64,000 nucleotides of DNA from Pseudomonas sp. B33.4 (GTDB taxonomy: Bacteria; Pseudomonadota; Gammaproteobacteria; Pseudomonadales; Pseudomonadaceae): positions 5,137,001 to 5,201,000 of the forward strand of contig NZ_CP140706.1 in assembly GCF_034555375.1 (NCBI RefSeq), written 5' to 3'. Positions within the stretch are counted from its first letter, which is position 1; each line of letters opens with the position of its first letter. Position numbers and translations under genes: made by a program. Positions 62,245 through 64,000 of the stretch are shown one piece after another. Under the pieces are notes generated by a model. The model did not search any database. It was not told the DNA's origin and saw only the letters and a program-made list of their open reading frames with translations.

Positions 62245-63519
62245 TCAGATTTTGCCCAGATCCACTTCGAAGCGGCAGCCATTGGGCTCCATCGTGCTGA
62301 GACTGACGGTCCAGCCCTGGTTCTCGCAGATGCGCTGAACCAGTGACAGCCCAAGTCCCAGACCTTCACCGCGCTTTTCACTGCCACGTACGAAAGGTTC
62401 GAACATGGCTTCGCGCTTTTCTTCCGGAATACCGACACCGGAGTCTTCCACTACAAAGCCGTTGGCAGTGAGTGTCAGGCGAATGAAGCCGTTTTCGGTG
62501 TAATGCAGCGCGTTACGCAACAGGTTACCCATCACGGCATTCAACAGGGTCGCGTTGTAACGAGTATCCGACGGATTGCCGGGCTCAAAGACCAGCTTCA
62601 GCCCCTTGCTCTCGATCGGCCCGCGCCACAGACATAACAGGCTTTCGGCCACCTGCGAGAGGTCCTGCTGAAGCGCCATGCCCGCATCTTCGTGCTGAGC
62701 GCGCGCCAGCATCAGGAAGGTCTGCACCAGCTCGCGCATCTCTTCACTCGCGCGGGCAATGCGCTCGACTTGCGAACGACCGCGCTGGTCAATCCCCGGG
62801 TTTTCCAGCAACAGTTCACAGGAACTGGCCAACACCATCAGTGGCGTACGCAACTCATGGCTGACATCACTGGTAAACAAGCGCTCGCGCGTCAGCGCCT
62901 GGCGCAGACGCCCCAGCGTGGCATCGAACGCCACCGCCAATTCGCCGACTTCGTCCGCCGCGTAATCCGGAGCCAGCGGTGGTGCCAGCCCGAGCAGTTG
63001 ATCGCGATGACGCACCTGACGCGCCAGGCGTACCACCGGCGCCATCACTTTGCGCGCGAGCACCCAGCCGAGGAACACCGCCAGTGCCAGACTGAGCACG
63101 AAACCCACCAGCACCACGGCAAACAGCACACGCTCGCGCTCTTCGAAATCGCTTTGATCCTGCAGCAATACGTAACGTCGACCGTCGACGATTTCGACCA
63201 TCGCGTGATACGACAGCTGCTCGCGAAACACTTCATGGAAACCTGAATCGAGGTGACGCAGATCCTTGGGCAACTCGAAATCGCCCGGTCCACCGCTGAA
63301 ATAGAACAACTGATCCGGTTCCGGACGATGGCTCCAGTCCGAGACGTTGTCCATCAACAGCAGGCGCTGCAGATCGCCGCCCAGCCCCGCCGAAATCAGT
63401 TTTTCTTCCACCAGGTGTACCGTCGCGACAATGCCCATGGCAAAGGCTCCGGCCACCAATGCGCTCATCAACGCAAAAGCAATAATGATCCGCTGGGATA
63501 GGCTTTGCTTAAACTCCAT
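62245..63519 (-). CDS. colS: Sensor histidine kinase ColS
   Basis: A 424-residue inner-membrane kinase. Two helices (residues about 10-30 and 130-155) enclose a periplasmic sensor of about 100 residues. A HAMP domain follows, then the HisKA box FTSDVSHELRTPLMVLAS and an HATPase (NLLRNALHYTENG, DSGVGIPEEK, GEGLGLGLSLVQRI). Position beside the LPS genes and ColR identifies ColS, which senses metal excess (zinc, iron) in P. putida. Its ATG overlaps the ColR stop by one base. Confidence 0.93.
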   Translation of the reverse strand: MEFKQSLSQRIIIAFALMSALVAGAFAMGIVATVHLVEEKLISAGLGGDLQRLLLMDNVSDWSHRPEPDQLFYFSGGPGDFELPKDLRHLDSGFHEVFREQLSYHAMVEIVDGRRYVLLQDQSDFEERERVLFAVVLVGFVLSLALAVFLGWVLARKVMAPVVRLARQVRHRDQLLGLAPPLAPDYAADEVGELAVAFDATLGRLRQALTRERLFTSDVSHELRTPLMVLASSCELLLENPGIDQRGRSQVERIARASEEMRELVQTFLMLARAQHEDAGMALQQDLSQVAESLLCLWRGPIESKGLKLVFEPGNPSDTRYNATLLNAVMGNLLRNALHYTENGFIRLTLTANGFVVEDSGVGIPEEKREAMFEPFVRGSEKRGEGLGLGLSLVQRICENQGWTVSLSTMEPNGCRFEVDLGKI

Positions 63520-64000
63520 TACACATCGGCCAGCCGGTAACCCACGCCGTGCACAGTGTGCAGCAGTGGCTTGGCGAACGGTTTGTCGATCACCTGACGC
63601 AATTGGTGCACGTGGCTGCGCAGGCTGTCACTGTCCGGGCAATCATCGCCCCACAGCGCTTCTTCGAGAATTTCCCGACGCAACACGTGCGGACTTTTCT
63701 GCATCAACACCGCCAGCAACTTGAGGCCGACCGGATTGAGCTTGAGCAGTTTGCCGTCGCGGGTTACTTCCAGCGTGTCGAGGTCATAGCTCAGATCGGC
63801 GACCTGCAACGCACGGCGGCCACCGCCCTGCGCACGGCGCATCACCGCTTCGACCCGCGCAGCCAGCTCGGACAAAGCAAATGGCTTGATCAGATAATCG
63901 TCAGCACCGGACTTGAAGCCCTGCAGACGATCATCGAGCTGATCACGAGCAGTGAGCATGATTACCGGCGTGTCGCGGCGGGCATCTTCTCGCAGGCGTT
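63519..64000 (-). CDS. colR: OmpR-family response regulator ColR, N-terminus beyond the window
   Basis: The visible 160 residues continue without a stop to the window edge (RLREDARRDTPVIMLTARDQLDDR...). The receiver end is seen in FKSGADDYLIKPFALSELAARVEAVMRR. The winged-helix DNA-binding domain follows (LNPVGLKLLAVLMQKSPHVLRREILEEALWGDDCPDSDSLRSHVHQLRQVIDKPF). The phospho-acceptor Asp lies outside. ColR activates genes that protect the outer membrane; it is the first gene of the colR-colS pair. Confidence 0.95.
   Translation of the reverse strand, partial: RLREDARRDTPVIMLTARDQLDDRLQGFKSGADDYLIKPFALSELAARVEAVMRRAQGGGRRALQVADLSYDLDTLEVTRDGKLLKLNPVGLKLLAVLMQKSPHVLRREILEEALWGDDCPDSDSLRSHVHQLRQVIDKPFAKPLLHTVHGVGYRLADV

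Overview
The window reads as chromosome of a fluorescent Pseudomonas (P. fluorescens group). This rests on high-GC coding, Pseudomonas-type REP palindromes in nearly every gap, and gene neighbourhoods recalled from P. aeruginosa: pykA / enoyl-CoA hydratase / ferredoxin reductase / diguanylate cyclase / fumarase at the left (PA4329-PA4333 order), and ArgP / ArgO / sodB / bifA / imelysin cluster / mexVW / LPS kinase and methyltransferase / colS / colR at the right (about PA4363-PA4381). Between these two conserved blocks lies a long accessory stretch. No tRNA, rRNA, CRISPR array, insertion sequence or prophage was seen.

Layout. 1-1260: end of pyruvate kinase and its terminator. 1465-2781: a protein of delta-60 repeats. 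2895-5720: a leftward three-gene operon (GGDEF cyclase, 2Fe-2S reductase, enoyl-CoA hydratase). 6302-7825: class I fumarase. 8016-17972: an insecticidal toxin-complex (Tc) locus with one TcB gene and two tandem TcC genes. The TcC genes share an Rhs core but carry unrelated, unrecognised C-terminal domains, and the second is split by a frameshift in an A8 run. 18057-22850: DctB/MifS-type kinase, sigma54 response regulator and KgtP 2-oxoglutarate permease behind a -24/-12 promoter. 23232-26381: small secreted repeat protein, flavin reductase, two small genes and an AraC regulator. 26645-35081: leftward arginine/guanidino-acid module (AruI-type decarboxylase, aldehyde dehydrogenase, Tat-exported binding protein, two permeases, ATPase) with a divergent LysR gene. 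35277-37863: SDR, MBL-fold hydrolase and LysR. 37971-38147: a 58-residue ORF. 38267-42119: PobR-like regulator, pobA and an MFS exporter. 42203-45145: Cache protein, membrane coiled-coil protein and epimerase. 45242-47247: ArgP, ACT-domain protein and ArgO. 47424-50449: sodB and bifA. 50658-55917: four-gene imelysin/di-haem iron cluster. 56098-60295: MexVW-type RND pump. 60463-64000: small membrane protein, InaA kinase, methyltransferase, ColS and partial ColR.

How the genes connect. The Tc locus is the main candidate for new biology: two novel toxin C-termini on a shared delivery cocoon, with no TcA gene in the window. An inverted repeat of the form CTGTCAG-n-TCT-n-ACAG precedes both the delta-60 protein and the TcB gene, which suggests co-regulation. 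Four catabolic or uptake genes (kgtP, aruI-like, its binding protein, pobA) carry AAnAAnAA motifs at their ribosome-binding regions, as expected for Crc/Hfq catabolite repression. Two c-di-GMP enzymes with opposite predicted activity, a SadC-position cyclase and BifA, lie about 43 kb apart.
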